Positions 1 to 6,948 of a stretch of DNA of 47,073 nt are shown here, in pieces; position 1 is the stretch's first letter, and the number at the start of each line of letters is the position of its first letter. Source of the DNA: UBA1351 sp964627665. Lineage in GTDB: Bacteria; Bacillota; Clostridia; Lachnospirales; Vallitaleaceae. The stretch lies in contig CAZVKG010000023.1 of the NCBI GenBank assembly GCA_964627665.1, forward strand, positions 1-47,073, in the 5' to 3' direction. Position numbers and translations under genes: made by a program. The notes below the pieces were generated by a model that did not search any database, had not been told where the DNA came from, and worked only from the letters and a program-made list of their open reading frames with translations.

Positions 1-2
1 GT

Positions 3-50
3 ACTGGTGATGTTCAAACGCGTATGGGTGCTGTCCTAAACGAGAAATAA
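3..50 (+). other. C-terminal tail of an unidentified ORF cut by the window edge
   Basis: An open frame enters from the left edge and ends at TAA 48-50, giving 15 residues (TGDVQTRMGAVLNEK). The tail is faintly like the C-terminus of tyrosine integrases, but this is too short to assign. It overlaps the following DUF4367-like fragment in another frame, so the two cannot both be intact genes. Confidence 0.2.
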
Positions 51-187
51 TCAGTGGATATCTGATTGATAAAAATGACGGAAGTACCTTGTTCTGGAAT
101 GATAATGATAGGGATTTTATGATTAACGGAAATCTAGAACCCAACAAATTGATTAAGATAGCAGAGAGTCTTGAAAAAAATAAATAA
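11..187 (+). pseudogene. DUF4367-like C-terminal fragment
   Basis: The frame opens after a stop at 8-10 and runs to TAA 185-187. The last 45 or so residues include GSTLFWNDNDRDFMINGNL followed by LIKIAESLEK. This resembles the end of DUF4367 domains, extracytoplasmic domains often found in anti-sigma-factor-like or M56-linked membrane proteins of Clostridia. No start codon with a ribosome binding site precedes it, and the upstream part of the domain is missing, so it reads as a remnant. The family call rests on pattern memory only. Confidence 0.4.
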
Positions 188-210
188 AAAAATTTTGAAA
201 AAAGTGTAAC

Positions 211-262
211 AAATCACCTTACTTCATTGTCATATATAGTGAAGCAAGGTGCAAGGTGATTT
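211..262 (+). repeat. Imperfect inverted repeat (hairpin)
   Basis: AAATCACCTT at 211-220 pairs perfectly with AAGGTGATTT at 253-262, and CTTCA 222-226 pairs with TGAAG 240-244 inside it. It follows the DUF4367-like fragment directly. There is no uridine run after the stem, so it is not a classical intrinsic terminator; it may stabilise or end the upstream transcript. Confidence 0.5.
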
Positions 263-322
263 CTATGACATATTATACTCAGCAAAAATCTATGCAGATA
301 TTTTGAAAGGTCGGGATTCAAG

Positions 323-502
323 ATGAAATATGATAAAAAATTTAATGACCATCTGATTAGTGGAATAATAAATGTTTTAATTGCGTGTGTGATATTATAT
401 AGCAGTAATGGTGTAATAGCTCCTAGCTTTTTTTTTATCTCAGGTAGTATTTCATTGTTTTTAGGATACCGATTTGAAAAAGAAAGAAAAAAATATAGAT
501 AA
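323..502 (+). CDS. Small two-helix membrane protein, 59 aa
   Basis: A 59-residue ORF from ATG 323 to TAA 500-502, with a GAAAGG element 12 nt upstream. Residues 10-27 or so (ISGIINVLIACVILYSS) and about 34-49 are hydrophobic, separated by a short turn, and the C-terminus is strongly basic (KEKERKKYR type), which suggests two membrane helices with the tail in the cytoplasm. I do not recognise a family. It stands alone between a hairpin and an AT-rich spacer. Coding status is moderately supported by frame, composition and the amphipathic layout. Confidence 0.5.
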   Translation: MKYDKKFNDHLISGIINVLIACVILYSSNGVIAPSFFFISGSISLFLGYRFEKERKKYR

Positions 503-512
503 GTGATTAGTT

Positions 513-579
513 AAATTGTTTGAACTCCAATATATGGATAGTAAGCATTACAAATAATGCAATTGACATTAAACAATTT
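513..579. repeat. Nested AT-rich inverted repeats upstream of the 666 gene
   Basis: AAATTGTTT 513-521 pairs with AAACAATTT 571-579, and GCATT 545-549 pairs with AATGC 556-560 inside. The rest of 503-665 has no gene. A TTGACA box at 563-568 has no matching -10 at normal spacing, so no promoter is called. Confidence 0.35.
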
Positions 580-665
580 GTATATTTGCGTTAAAGAGTA
601 TTTATGAAGACCTTGAAAGTTACTTAACGTATAAGGAAAAAATCAAATGATATTTGGAGATTCAT

Positions 666-1517
666 ATGAATAAGTGGTTATCAGTTGCAGTATTGTCATT
701 AATATTCACACTATTTGTCACTTTAAGTGTTTTTGCATTTGAAAATAATGAGTTTCAGAATAAAAAAGAGTTAGAAGCAATCAAATTTTTGGAGGATGAG
801 ATTGTCGAGTGGGTTGGTAGAATATATCTGTCTGAGACACGATATACAGATAAAATAATAGGTAAGGACATAATGTGGGAGCAGACAACTAAGATTTTCG
901 TCGACTTTGATATTTTTAATGTTGATAATACACGTTCTGAGATTAAGGAATTACTCTTAAATGAAACCAAAGTTGTATATGAGGTTCCGGTTCGTAAGAA
1001 TGAATTTATGTTTATGGTAACCATATCCAAGGGATTAACTTGGAACGAAAATGCTCAAGACTATCTTGATGAAGATGGAATAAAACGAATCAAAGCAGAA
1101 GAGGGTAAATGGAAAATAGCTAAAATAAGTTCCCACCAAGGTGATTTTAGTTACGATATGGAAGTAAATGTCCTGAATAAAAGTAACGATCAAAGTGATG
1201 TTGTTATTGTAGGCGGTATTCCGAATATTAATACACCCACAGCAATTACAATCGGAGATAAAATTGAACAACTTGTTTTTATTGGATCACCGCCGTTTGA
1301 TATGAATGTTGAAGGTAATCAAGTCTATAGCTACGATGAGGTGAAAACAGCATTGAACACTATGAACCCGGCAGGCGAAGATGAATCCAGCGGAGAAATG
1401 AGTGATATGAGCGCATCAGGGAACAGTATAGTTATAATGCTTATGGCTGTTGTCGGTCTTATACTATTAGGAATTATTGTTAGATTTATATTGAAAAGAA
1501 GGGAAAAAAGAATATGA
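666..1517 (+). CDS. Membrane-anchored extracytoplasmic protein of unknown function
   Basis: The start is ATG 666, behind TTGGAG at 654-659. The frame also reaches a TTG at 654, but that codon lies inside this ribosome binding site. The protein has 283 residues. Residues about 4-25 form a signal peptide or signal anchor ending near AFA. A soluble region follows, with a segment (EEGKWKIAKI) like the last strand of NTF2-like or SCP folds. Near the C-terminus comes an acidic, Ser/Met-rich linker and then one membrane helix (IVIMLMAVVGLILLGIIV) with a KRREKR stop-transfer tail. It is therefore probably exported and anchored at its C-terminus. Its stop overlaps the next small ORF (ATGA). No family is recognised. 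Confidence 0.75.
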   Translation: MNKWLSVAVLSLIFTLFVTLSVFAFENNEFQNKKELEAIKFLEDEIVEWVGRIYLSETRYTDKIIGKDIMWEQTTKIFVDFDIFNVDNTRSEIKELLLNETKVVYEVPVRKNEFMFMVTISKGLTWNENAQDYLDEDGIKRIKAEEGKWKIAKISSHQGDFSYDMEVNVLNKSNDQSDVVIVGGIPNINTPTAITIGDKIEQLVFIGSPPFDMNVEGNQVYSYDEVKTALNTMNPAGEDESSGEMSDMSASGNSIVIMLMAVVGLILLGIIVRFILKRREKRI

Positions 1518-1627
1518 GCTTACAAGAACTGATGAGCAAAGTTATGGCATTACCAAGTGTTACTACTAATTTTAGGGTAAAAGTAAAAGTGATAAAGAAC
1601 AATCTTCATAAATATTTTGTATCGTGA
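1514..1627 (+). CDS. Small ORF coupled to the preceding gene, 37 aa
   Basis: ATG 1514-1516 overlaps the TGA of the upstream gene in an ATGA arrangement, typical of translational coupling. The frame runs to TGA 1625-1627. The product starts MSLQELMSKVMALPSVTT and ends basic (KVIKNNLHKYF). It resembles no family I know, and it could be the front end of a gene whose remainder was lost. Right after it, a new promoter starts at 1637. Confidence 0.3.
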   Translation: MSLQELMSKVMALPSVTTNFRVKVKVIKNNLHKYFVS

Positions 1628-1636
1628 TTTTGCTTC

Positions 1637-1665
1637 TTGACTTGATAAAAAATCTGCTATACTAT
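1637..1665 (+). promoter_or_regulatory. Sigma-A type promoter
   Basis: TTGACT at 1637-1642 is followed by TATACT at 1658-1663 (15-nt spacer) or TACTAT at 1660-1665 (17-nt spacer). Transcription would begin near 1670 and cover the leader ORF at 1703, the hairpin at 1806-1835 and the broken 2'-5' RNA ligase gene. Confidence 0.55.
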
Positions 1666-1702
1666 TAAATAATGAGGATATAAAAATCGATGGGAGAAAA
1701 TA

Positions 1703-1819
1703 ATGATGCTACTCTTTATAGAGAAAGTGGCTCAATATAGGGGAGACACTTCAATAACAAAACAAGTTCAGAATATAAACAATAGAATAATCATAAAAAC
1801 ATCAGACCAAAACCGGTGA
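1703..1819 (+). CDS. Putative leader peptide, 38 aa
   Basis: GGGAG at 1692-1696 sits 6 nt before ATG ATG (1703-1708). The ORF encodes MMLLFIEKVAQYRGDTSITK and a basic, Asn/Ile-rich second half, ending at TGA 1817-1819. The stop lies inside the loop of a hairpin (1806-1835). A promoter, a short ORF and a hairpin overlapping its end are the layout of ribosome-mediated attenuators, known ahead of several antibiotic-resistance genes. Whether this one works is inference. No other gene is present in the 1628-1913 stretch. Confidence 0.4.
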   Translation: MMLLFIEKVAQYRGDTSITKQVQNINNRIIIKTSDQNR

Positions 1820-1835
1820 AAGGTTATTGGTTTTG
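1806..1835 (+). terminator. Hairpin, possible attenuator
   Basis: CAAAACC at 1808-1814 pairs with GGTTTTG at 1829-1835 across a 14-nt loop holding the leader ORF stop codon, followed by TTTGC. It is a weak intrinsic-terminator shape. A second small stem, CTTAG/CTAAG, lies at 1888-1902 just before the GGGGGAG ribosome binding site of the next gene. Confidence 0.35.
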
Positions 1836-1913
1836 TTTGCGTGCTTGGACAGTTTCAGTAGAGAATATTTATGTGACATACGCTGCTTAGTGTAGCTAAG
1901 GGGGAGTTTACGA

Positions 1914-2346
1914 ATGGTTGAGAGAAGCATAATGATATTTCCGAAGTTTTCTAATATTTCTATCATAGATAATATCAGAAATGCATATGATCCTTTAGTA
2001 GATTTAATTCAGCCACATATTACGCTTGTGTTCCCATTTGAAAGTGGATATGGACTAGAAGAATTAAAGGAACACATGGAGAATGTTTTAGAAGGGGTTA
2101 AGACATTTAAATTGGTGATGAATAATATAGTACCGAACCAAGCTGGAGGAAATTATCTTTTCCTAACAGTTACTGAAGGTACCGATGAGATAAAGCGAAT
2201 ACACGATAGGCTATATGCTGGCATTTTAGAGTCATATTACAAGAAAGAATTACCCTATATGCCACATTTGACAGTTGGATGTATTGATTGAAAAAATTGG
2301 ATCAAACGGGGAATCGATTATTGAATACGAATACAATTTACTATAA
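1914..2346 (+). pseudogene. 2'-5' RNA ligase / phosphodiesterase family gene with internal deletion and frameshift
   Basis: The first 125 codons (1914-2291) read as a 2H-phosphoesterase. They carry the first HxT motif (PHITLVFPF, near residue 37) and the second (MPHLTVG, near residue 118). The frame then stops after GCID, well short of the roughly 170 residues usual for this family. In another frame, 2281-2346 encodes IEKIGSNGESIIEYEYNLL and a stop, which is what the family's last strand normally looks like. I infer that about 35-40 codons between the two were deleted and the frame was lost. GGGGGAG precedes the ATG. Both catalytic histidines survive, so a shortened protein may still be made, but the fold lacks its C-terminal strands. 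Confidence 0.65.
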
Positions 2347-2439
2347 AGATTGAGCATCAATAGCGGCCATCATAACATCCGCATCATCAATAATAGAAGG
2401 CACACCACCGGCAACGATTAAGGAGAAACCATGAGATAT
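2341..2439 (-). other. Antisense protein-like remnant
   Basis: On the minus strand an open frame ends with TAG at 2341-2343. It reads LIVAGGVPSIIDDADVMM, then AAIDAQSL, a sequence far more protein-like than chance shadow frames here. An in-frame stop at 2440-2442 closes it upstream, and no start or ribosome binding site is seen. It could be the tail of a gene of the opposite orientation left by a rearrangement. The family is unknown to me. Confidence 0.25.
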
Positions 2440-3738
2440 CTAAAGAGAAGTATATCACTACTAATTCTTATTTTAATTATAGTATTGTCTTTTTGCAGTT
2501 GTGAAAAGACAAAGGATGATAGAGTTTTTTTTGAAGCAATATTAGAACTCAATGATTTAGATGAAGACATGAATTTTTTTAAGTTTAAGGAGTATTTTCA
2601 AAAAAAACTAAACCGGTTGAGCGTGGTTTCAAAAATAGATGATCATATTTTTTACAATGGTGAGTTCCAGCACTATACTATGATTTTCAAAGAGCTGGAT
2701 ATTGTAGATTATGCGGATTTGGAAATCTATTTGGTGGATAAAATACAGAACACCGAAATTCTGTCTACAAAGCAGTATAAAATATCTTATACACTGATTA
2801 GTTCAGATGGTAAAGAATATAATTTTATTGATTACTGGGATATTTATATTGAAGACGACAAAATTTTTAATGGGTTTGTTAAAGATACAAGTGATATCGT
2901 AAAATGTTCAGAAGAGGAGGGTCATCTTGATGACGGCAAAATAGTTGATGAGCAACTGATCGATGGAGGAAGGGAACATGATGATATTATTATGTCAAAA
3001 ATAACCTATATGAGTGATGGATTAGAAGTGTTCGGATTTATGACCAGACCAGCCGATGAAAAGACTGAACTTCCACTTATTGTAATATTGCGTGGTGGAT
3101 ATGGAAATGAATATTGGCGTGAAACAATCACTGGAGATAATGCCTACTCAGAAATTGCCAGAAAAGGCTATGTAGTGATTTCGCCTCAATATAGAGGGGG
3201 AACAATCGGTAAGGATGAGCTAGGTGGTGGAGACCTTAACGACGTGATAAACATGATTGAAATGGCTAAAGGACTAGATTATGTTGATGCTGATGATATA
3301 TATTTGATTGGCAACTCTCGAGGAGGTCTTATGGCTCTGTTAATGGCAAGAGAACATGTTGAAGGCGTAAGAGGCGGTGCAATTTTATCAGGACTATACT
3401 CAATGCTATTCAACTATTATTACTATGAAAGAGCTAGTGGCTTTTTCGAGAACACTGTCGGATTGGGAACACCAGAAGATAATCTTGAAGGATATGTAAA
3501 ACGCTCTGCTACCATGTGGGCGAATGAAATTGACATACCTTTACTAATGATACACGGAAAAGAAGATATTGAGCATTGTCCAATAGCTCAAGTATATGAG
3601 TTTATTGACCAAATGGATAAATATGGGAAGGAATATGAGTTTATAGAATTGGAAGGTGTTGGTCATCAAATATGGGATCATCCAATAAAACCCTATGACA
3701 AGGCATTGGAATATATCGAGAGCATTAGTAATTCATGA
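2431..3738 (+). CDS. Lipoprotein with C-terminal S9 (prolyl oligopeptidase-type) alpha/beta hydrolase domain
   Basis: The product has 435 residues. The N-terminal basic-hydrophobic segment ends in a lipobox-like FCSC (lipidated Cys24), so it is probably anchored on the outer face of the membrane. Residues about 30-170 form an unassigned domain. Residues about 185-435 form an alpha/beta hydrolase of the peptidase S9 type: RGGYGNEYW oxyanion region, nucleophile Ser296 in GNSRGG, acid Asp379 in HGKEDIEHCP and His412 in GVGHQIW. All three catalytic residues are in the expected order. The likely role is hydrolysis of short extracellular peptides or esters. AAGGAG lies just before the ATG. Substrate cannot be told from sequence. 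Confidence 0.8.
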   Translation: MRYLKRSISLLILILIIVLSFCSCEKTKDDRVFFEAILELNDLDEDMNFFKFKEYFQKKLNRLSVVSKIDDHIFYNGEFQHYTMIFKELDIVDYADLEIYLVDKIQNTEILSTKQYKISYTLISSDGKEYNFIDYWDIYIEDDKIFNGFVKDTSDIVKCSEEEGHLDDGKIVDEQLIDGGREHDDIIMSKITYMSDGLEVFGFMTRPADEKTELPLIVILRGGYGNEYWRETITGDNAYSEIARKGYVVISPQYRGGTIGKDELGGGDLNDVINMIEMAKGLDYVDADDIYLIGNSRGGLMALLMAREHVEGVRGGAILSGLYSMLFNYYYYERASGFFENTVGLGTPEDNLEGYVKRSATMWANEIDIPLLMIHGKEDIEHCPIAQVYEFIDQMDKYGKEYEFIELEGVGHQIWDHPIKPYDKALEYIESISNS

Positions 3739-3814
3739 TGGAAAATTTTCTGTAACTCAAAAAGAAAGCTCATCTTCGTAAGTTGATACACTGTGAGGAA
3801 GCGGGGAGATAACA

Positions 3815-4390
3815 ATGAGAAGAAGTATCATTTTTTTAGTATTAATAATTATTATAACAGGCTGTATAGAATCATCCTCTAAAAGTGGCCATGATGTAAT
3901 TGCGCACAATGAAGCCGTTAATGTAAATAATGAAATTGATTCACAATCATTTATTAATGACTATATAGGAATTCAAATGGAGTTGCCTAAAGAATATGAA
4001 ATATATGCATATGAAGATTTGAATGCGTCAACCATGCCAGCTGATAAAAACATTATCTTGTATGCAGCTATGAGTAATACAGAAATAATATACATAGAAG
4101 AAACAATATATGATGGATCAGACTATAGAAACGAAACAATTGAAGGTCTTGAGCAAGAAAATTTTGATGACAAAACAAAGATTGAGTATAAAGAATCGGA
4201 TGCAGTAATTGGAGATAAAGAAGCCTATTTTTTAAGGGTGATTAAAGAATATGATGAAAACAGAAAAATGTATATAGATTATTATGTGATTGAACAGAGG
4301 GAGTCATTAATTTCGATAGTGCTGACATATGATGAGAAAACAGATATGTCAATATTAGATAAATTAATTGGTGGAATTGAATTTCATTAA
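3815..4390 (+). CDS. Small lipoprotein of unknown function
   Basis: A 191-residue protein with a short signal peptide ending in the lipobox ITGC (Cys17). The mature part is acidic, rich in Glu, Asp and Tyr, and built of alternating strands. It lacks recognisable motifs but resembles the PsbP or DUF4367-like single-domain lipoproteins common in Clostridia. GCGGGGAG precedes the ATG. It lies 76 nt after the S9 lipoprotein gene and may be co-transcribed with it. The function is unknown. Confidence 0.7.
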   Translation: MRRSIIFLVLIIIITGCIESSSKSGHDVIAHNEAVNVNNEIDSQSFINDYIGIQMELPKEYEIYAYEDLNASTMPADKNIILYAAMSNTEIIYIEETIYDGSDYRNETIEGLEQENFDDKTKIEYKESDAVIGDKEAYFLRVIKEYDENRKMYIDYYVIEQRESLISIVLTYDEKTDMSILDKLIGGIEFH

Positions 4391-4421
4391 TATTAAGAAG
4401 CTTTGTCAAAGGAGAATGAAT

Positions 4422-5072
4422 ATGAATGGAAGCTGGGAGAAGATTTATACAAAACATGGACGAGTCCAACTTGATGTGCTAGATACAGTAATACAAGCAG
4501 CGGATATCTTTAGAAAGAATGGGTTAAAGAATATATTGGATTTAGGTTGTGGAACAGGTCGTCATACATTATTATTGGCAGATCGAGGATTTACTGTTCA
4601 TGCATGTGACATATCTGAAACAGGACTAAAAATGACGCAAGAATTAATTGAGAAGTCCGGCTTGAGTAATGTGAGTTATAGCATTCAAGACATGTATAAT
4701 CTAAGTATAGATTCAGATACACTAGATGGAATTTTATGTATTTGGGCTCAAGGGCATGGAGTTCGAGAAGAAATAGCTAAAGGAATTCAAGAAGCATACC
4801 GGGTATTACTAGAAGGCGGAATATTTTTTACGGATTTTGTAACTAAGGATGATATCACATATGGAATTGGTGATGAAATTGCACCGGATACATATGTTGG
4901 GGGAAGACCCGAGGAAGAGGGGATTCCTCATTATTATACGTATGTTGAAGAATTAAAGGAGTTATTCGAGATGTTTACCGAGGTTACGATTATGGACAAG
5001 ATCTACAGGTTTAATGAAAATTGTGGTGCTACTCATGAGATTATTGCAGCTGTAGTGATTGCAAAAAAGTAA
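4422..5072 (+). CDS. Class I SAM-dependent methyltransferase
   Basis: The start is ATG 4422 because AAAGGAG at 4408-4414 is 7 nt upstream; the frame extends back to 4368, but that part overlaps the lipoprotein gene. The protein has 216 residues. Motif I (ILDLGCGTGRHT, about residues 38-49), the acidic end of strand 2 (ACDIS) and a motif IV region (DGILCIWAQGH) define a Methyltransf_11/25-type fold, with a YRVLLEGGIFFTDF post-motif strand. It presumably methylates a small molecule or a protein; the acceptor is not predictable. The next gene is a kinase with no obvious metabolic link. Confidence 0.8.
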   Translation: MNGSWEKIYTKHGRVQLDVLDTVIQAADIFRKNGLKNILDLGCGTGRHTLLLADRGFTVHACDISETGLKMTQELIEKSGLSNVSYSIQDMYNLSIDSDTLDGILCIWAQGHGVREEIAKGIQEAYRVLLEGGIFFTDFVTKDDITYGIGDEIAPDTYVGGRPEEEGIPHYYTYVEELKELFEMFTEVTIMDKIYRFNENCGATHEIIAAVVIAKK

Positions 5073-5145
5073 ATAGAGCCACTGATTTCTTATTTGAAGC
5101 AAATATGAATTGCAAACTACAATTATTTATAGGATGGAGTATTAT

Positions 5146-6120
5146 ATGGCATCAAAAACAATATTTACGATTTATGATATAAAAAATATGTTATCTTTAT
5201 ATGAAATTGGTGAAGTTGTTGATTTTATGCCGATTTCCAATGGAACTGTTCAAACTAATTATATTGTTACAACAACACATGGAAAATATGTGCTTAAATA
5301 TTATGAAAGTAGAAATTTTAAGCAAGTTCAATTTGAAATTAGTCTTTTGAAAATATTAATGCATAAAAACTTTCCATGTGTTCCGGTGATTTCTTCATAT
5401 ACAGAAAATCTTTGTACCTATAATGAGAAACCATATGTTATTTTTGATTTTATTGACGCTGAACATGTAGAATATCCAAACAAAAAACAATTACATAGCT
5501 TAATTAATTTAATAGCGGATTTGCTAAAAATAACACAATCATTAAAACTTGACTATTCAGAGGAAAGACTTACTTATAGTAAAACTTCCTTGACAAGACT
5601 TGTTAGGGAATTTGCGAATAGAATAAATACTGAAAATGCCTATAAAAAAATGGAGTGGTATGTATGTCAAATAAACGCTCTTGAGCTTCCTCAATCACTT
5701 CCGATGGGAATCTGTCACTGTGATTACCATTTTACAAATCTATTTTATAGTGGGGATGATATAAAAGCGCTTATTGACTTTGATGATGCTAATTATACGT
5801 ATTTATTCTTTGACATAATTTCCATTATAGATTTTTTTAAACCGGGTTTTAATCATGAAACTTGGAATATATATGACAAAAATGATGATATATTCGATTT
5901 TACTGAAGCAAAAGAATATATTGATGTTTTCGAAAAAAAGTTTCCTATTCCCATAAACGATAAAATATATTTTTATGATATACTTAAACTTACAATTCTT
6001 ATCGATTGCTTATGGTATTTTGAACGTGGTTCTTATAAAGATTTTTTTGAAAAAAGAAAGATAGAAGCCTTAAATCAGATGGGCAGAAGGCAATTTTATA
6101 ATCAACTTTTTAGAACTTAG
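5146..6120 (+). CDS. APH-fold phosphotransferase (homoserine kinase type II / aminoglycoside phosphotransferase superfamily)
   Basis: ATG 5146 is chosen over the frame opening at 5110 because GGATGGAG ends 6-7 nt before it; the product is 324 residues. It has the eukaryotic-kinase-like layout of the APH superfamily: an N-lobe Lys in GKYVLKYYES, the catalytic loop CHCDYHFTN with Asp193, and the metal-binding IDFDDAN with Asp213. The N-terminal helix-strand pattern (YDIKNMLSLYEIG then NGTVQTNYIV) is that of ThrB2-like and choline-kinase-like members. The substrate could be an amino alcohol, homoserine or an aminoglycoside. The spacer before it (5073-5145) is AT-rich with nothing recognised. Confidence 0.75.
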   Translation: MASKTIFTIYDIKNMLSLYEIGEVVDFMPISNGTVQTNYIVTTTHGKYVLKYYESRNFKQVQFEISLLKILMHKNFPCVPVISSYTENLCTYNEKPYVIFDFIDAEHVEYPNKKQLHSLINLIADLLKITQSLKLDYSEERLTYSKTSLTRLVREFANRINTENAYKKMEWYVCQINALELPQSLPMGICHCDYHFTNLFYSGDDIKALIDFDDANYTYLFFDIISIIDFFKPGFNHETWNIYDKNDDIFDFTEAKEYIDVFEKKFPIPINDKIYFYDILKLTILIDCLWYFERGSYKDFFEKRKIEALNQMGRRQFYNQLFRT

Positions 6121-6142
6121 TTTTGTTGTTGGATTTCATTAT

Positions 6143-6222
6143 TATGCTTCTTAAAATACATAAATATAATTATGCTCTTTTAAATGCATAAATAAAAATA
6201 TGCTCTTGAAAACGCATAAATA
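6143..6222 (+). repeat. Three phased 20-bp operator-like inverted repeats, 28-bp period
   Basis: Each unit is TATGC-N10-GCATA followed by AATA. Unit starts are at 6143, 6171 and 6199, exactly 28 bp apart. Unit A is degenerate at one arm base (ACATA 6158-6162). Units B (6171-6190) and C (6199-6218) have perfect five-base arms. CATAAATA recurs at 6159, 6187 and 6215. Unit C covers the -35 box of the satD promoter. The pattern suggests cooperative binding by a dimeric DNA-binding protein, and SatD, with a C-terminal HTH, is the obvious candidate. Confidence 0.75.
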
Positions 6223-6234
6223 AAATGCTATACT
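6206..6234 (+). promoter_or_regulatory. satD promoter
   Basis: TTGAAA at 6206-6211, a 17-nt spacer and TATACT at 6229-6234 form a good sigma-A promoter. The -35 box lies inside operator unit C, so a protein bound there would block RNA polymerase. Confidence 0.65.
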
Positions 6235-6276
6235 ATTATTGAAGCATCTTATTTTGGTTCATTGAAAGGAGTCAAT

Positions 6277-6948
6277 ATGTATTGTGCAATAATAGGTGAC
6301 ATCGTTAAATCAAAAAATATTAGTAAACGCCAACAATTACAAACAGATTTAGAAGAAGTTTTGGATTATATAAATACAAAATATCATTCCAGTATAGCAG
6401 CAAAATTCACGATAACATTAGGCGATGAATTTCAAGGATTATTAAATAGTCCGGAAGTTTTAATGGATATAGTAGATTATATTAAAGTGCATTTGCATCC
6501 AATAAAGGTCAGGTTCGGAATTGGTTTTGGAGATATGTCAACAGAAATAAAAAGTATAGCGATAGGGGCAGATGGGCCGGCTTATCACGTCGCTAGAGAA
6601 GCAATAAACACAGTGAAAAAAGGCGACACGAAACATGAACAATCCAATAAAGATATTTTGATTTATTCTGATAGTATAAAAGATGACCTATATGACAACT
6701 TAGATGTTGTAAACTCTATTCTAGCTGTTTGCTATTTTATAGAAACTAAGTGGTCAGACAAGCAAAGAGAAATAATAAAGCATCTTATGGAAGGCAATAA
6801 GTCACAGACTGAATTAGCAGATTTATACAATATCGAACAATCGAGTATAAGTAGGAGAATTGAAAGATCAGGATATTATGCATATAAAGAGGCTAAACAT
6901 GAAGCAAACAAATTAGTGATCAGTTATTGGGAGGAACTTAATGGATAA
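6277..6948 (+). CDS. satD: SatD family protein with C-terminal helix-turn-helix
   Basis: ATG 6277 has AAAGGAG at 6265-6271; the TTG at 6262 lies upstream of that site. The product is 223 residues. The N-terminal domain has GDIV at residues 7-10, TLGDEFQ at 47-53, VRFGIGFGD at 78-86 and ADGPAYHVAREA at 98-109. The C-terminal part (KSQTELADLYNIEQ, then SSISRRIERSG) is a helix-turn-helix. SatD takes its name from the streptococcal sat (secretion and acid tolerance) operon; its biochemistry is not established. The stop overlaps the DUF3307 gene by 8 nt, so the two are translated together. The operator array upstream suggests autoregulation. Confidence 0.75.
   Translation: MYCAIIGDIVKSKNISKRQQLQTDLEEVLDYINTKYHSSIAAKFTITLGDEFQGLLNSPEVLMDIVDYIKVHLHPIKVRFGIGFGDMSTEIKSIAIGADGPAYHVAREAINTVKKGDTKHEQSNKDILIYSDSIKDDLYDNLDVVNSILAVCYFIETKWSDKQREIIKHLMEGNKSQTELADLYNIEQSSISRRIERSGYYAYKEAKHEANKLVISYWEELNG

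Noticed and set aside
563..568. TTGACA as a promoter -35 box
   Set aside because: No -10 box lies at 15-19 bp; only TTGCGT is found there.
654..665. Upstream TTG start for the gene at 666
   Set aside because: The TTG overlaps the TTGGAG ribosome binding site that serves ATG 666, and the signal peptide begins properly at MNKW.
6143..6222. CRISPR array
   Set aside because: The units are 28 bp including the spacer-like part, nearly identical throughout and only three; no spacers or cas genes. Operator array is the better reading.
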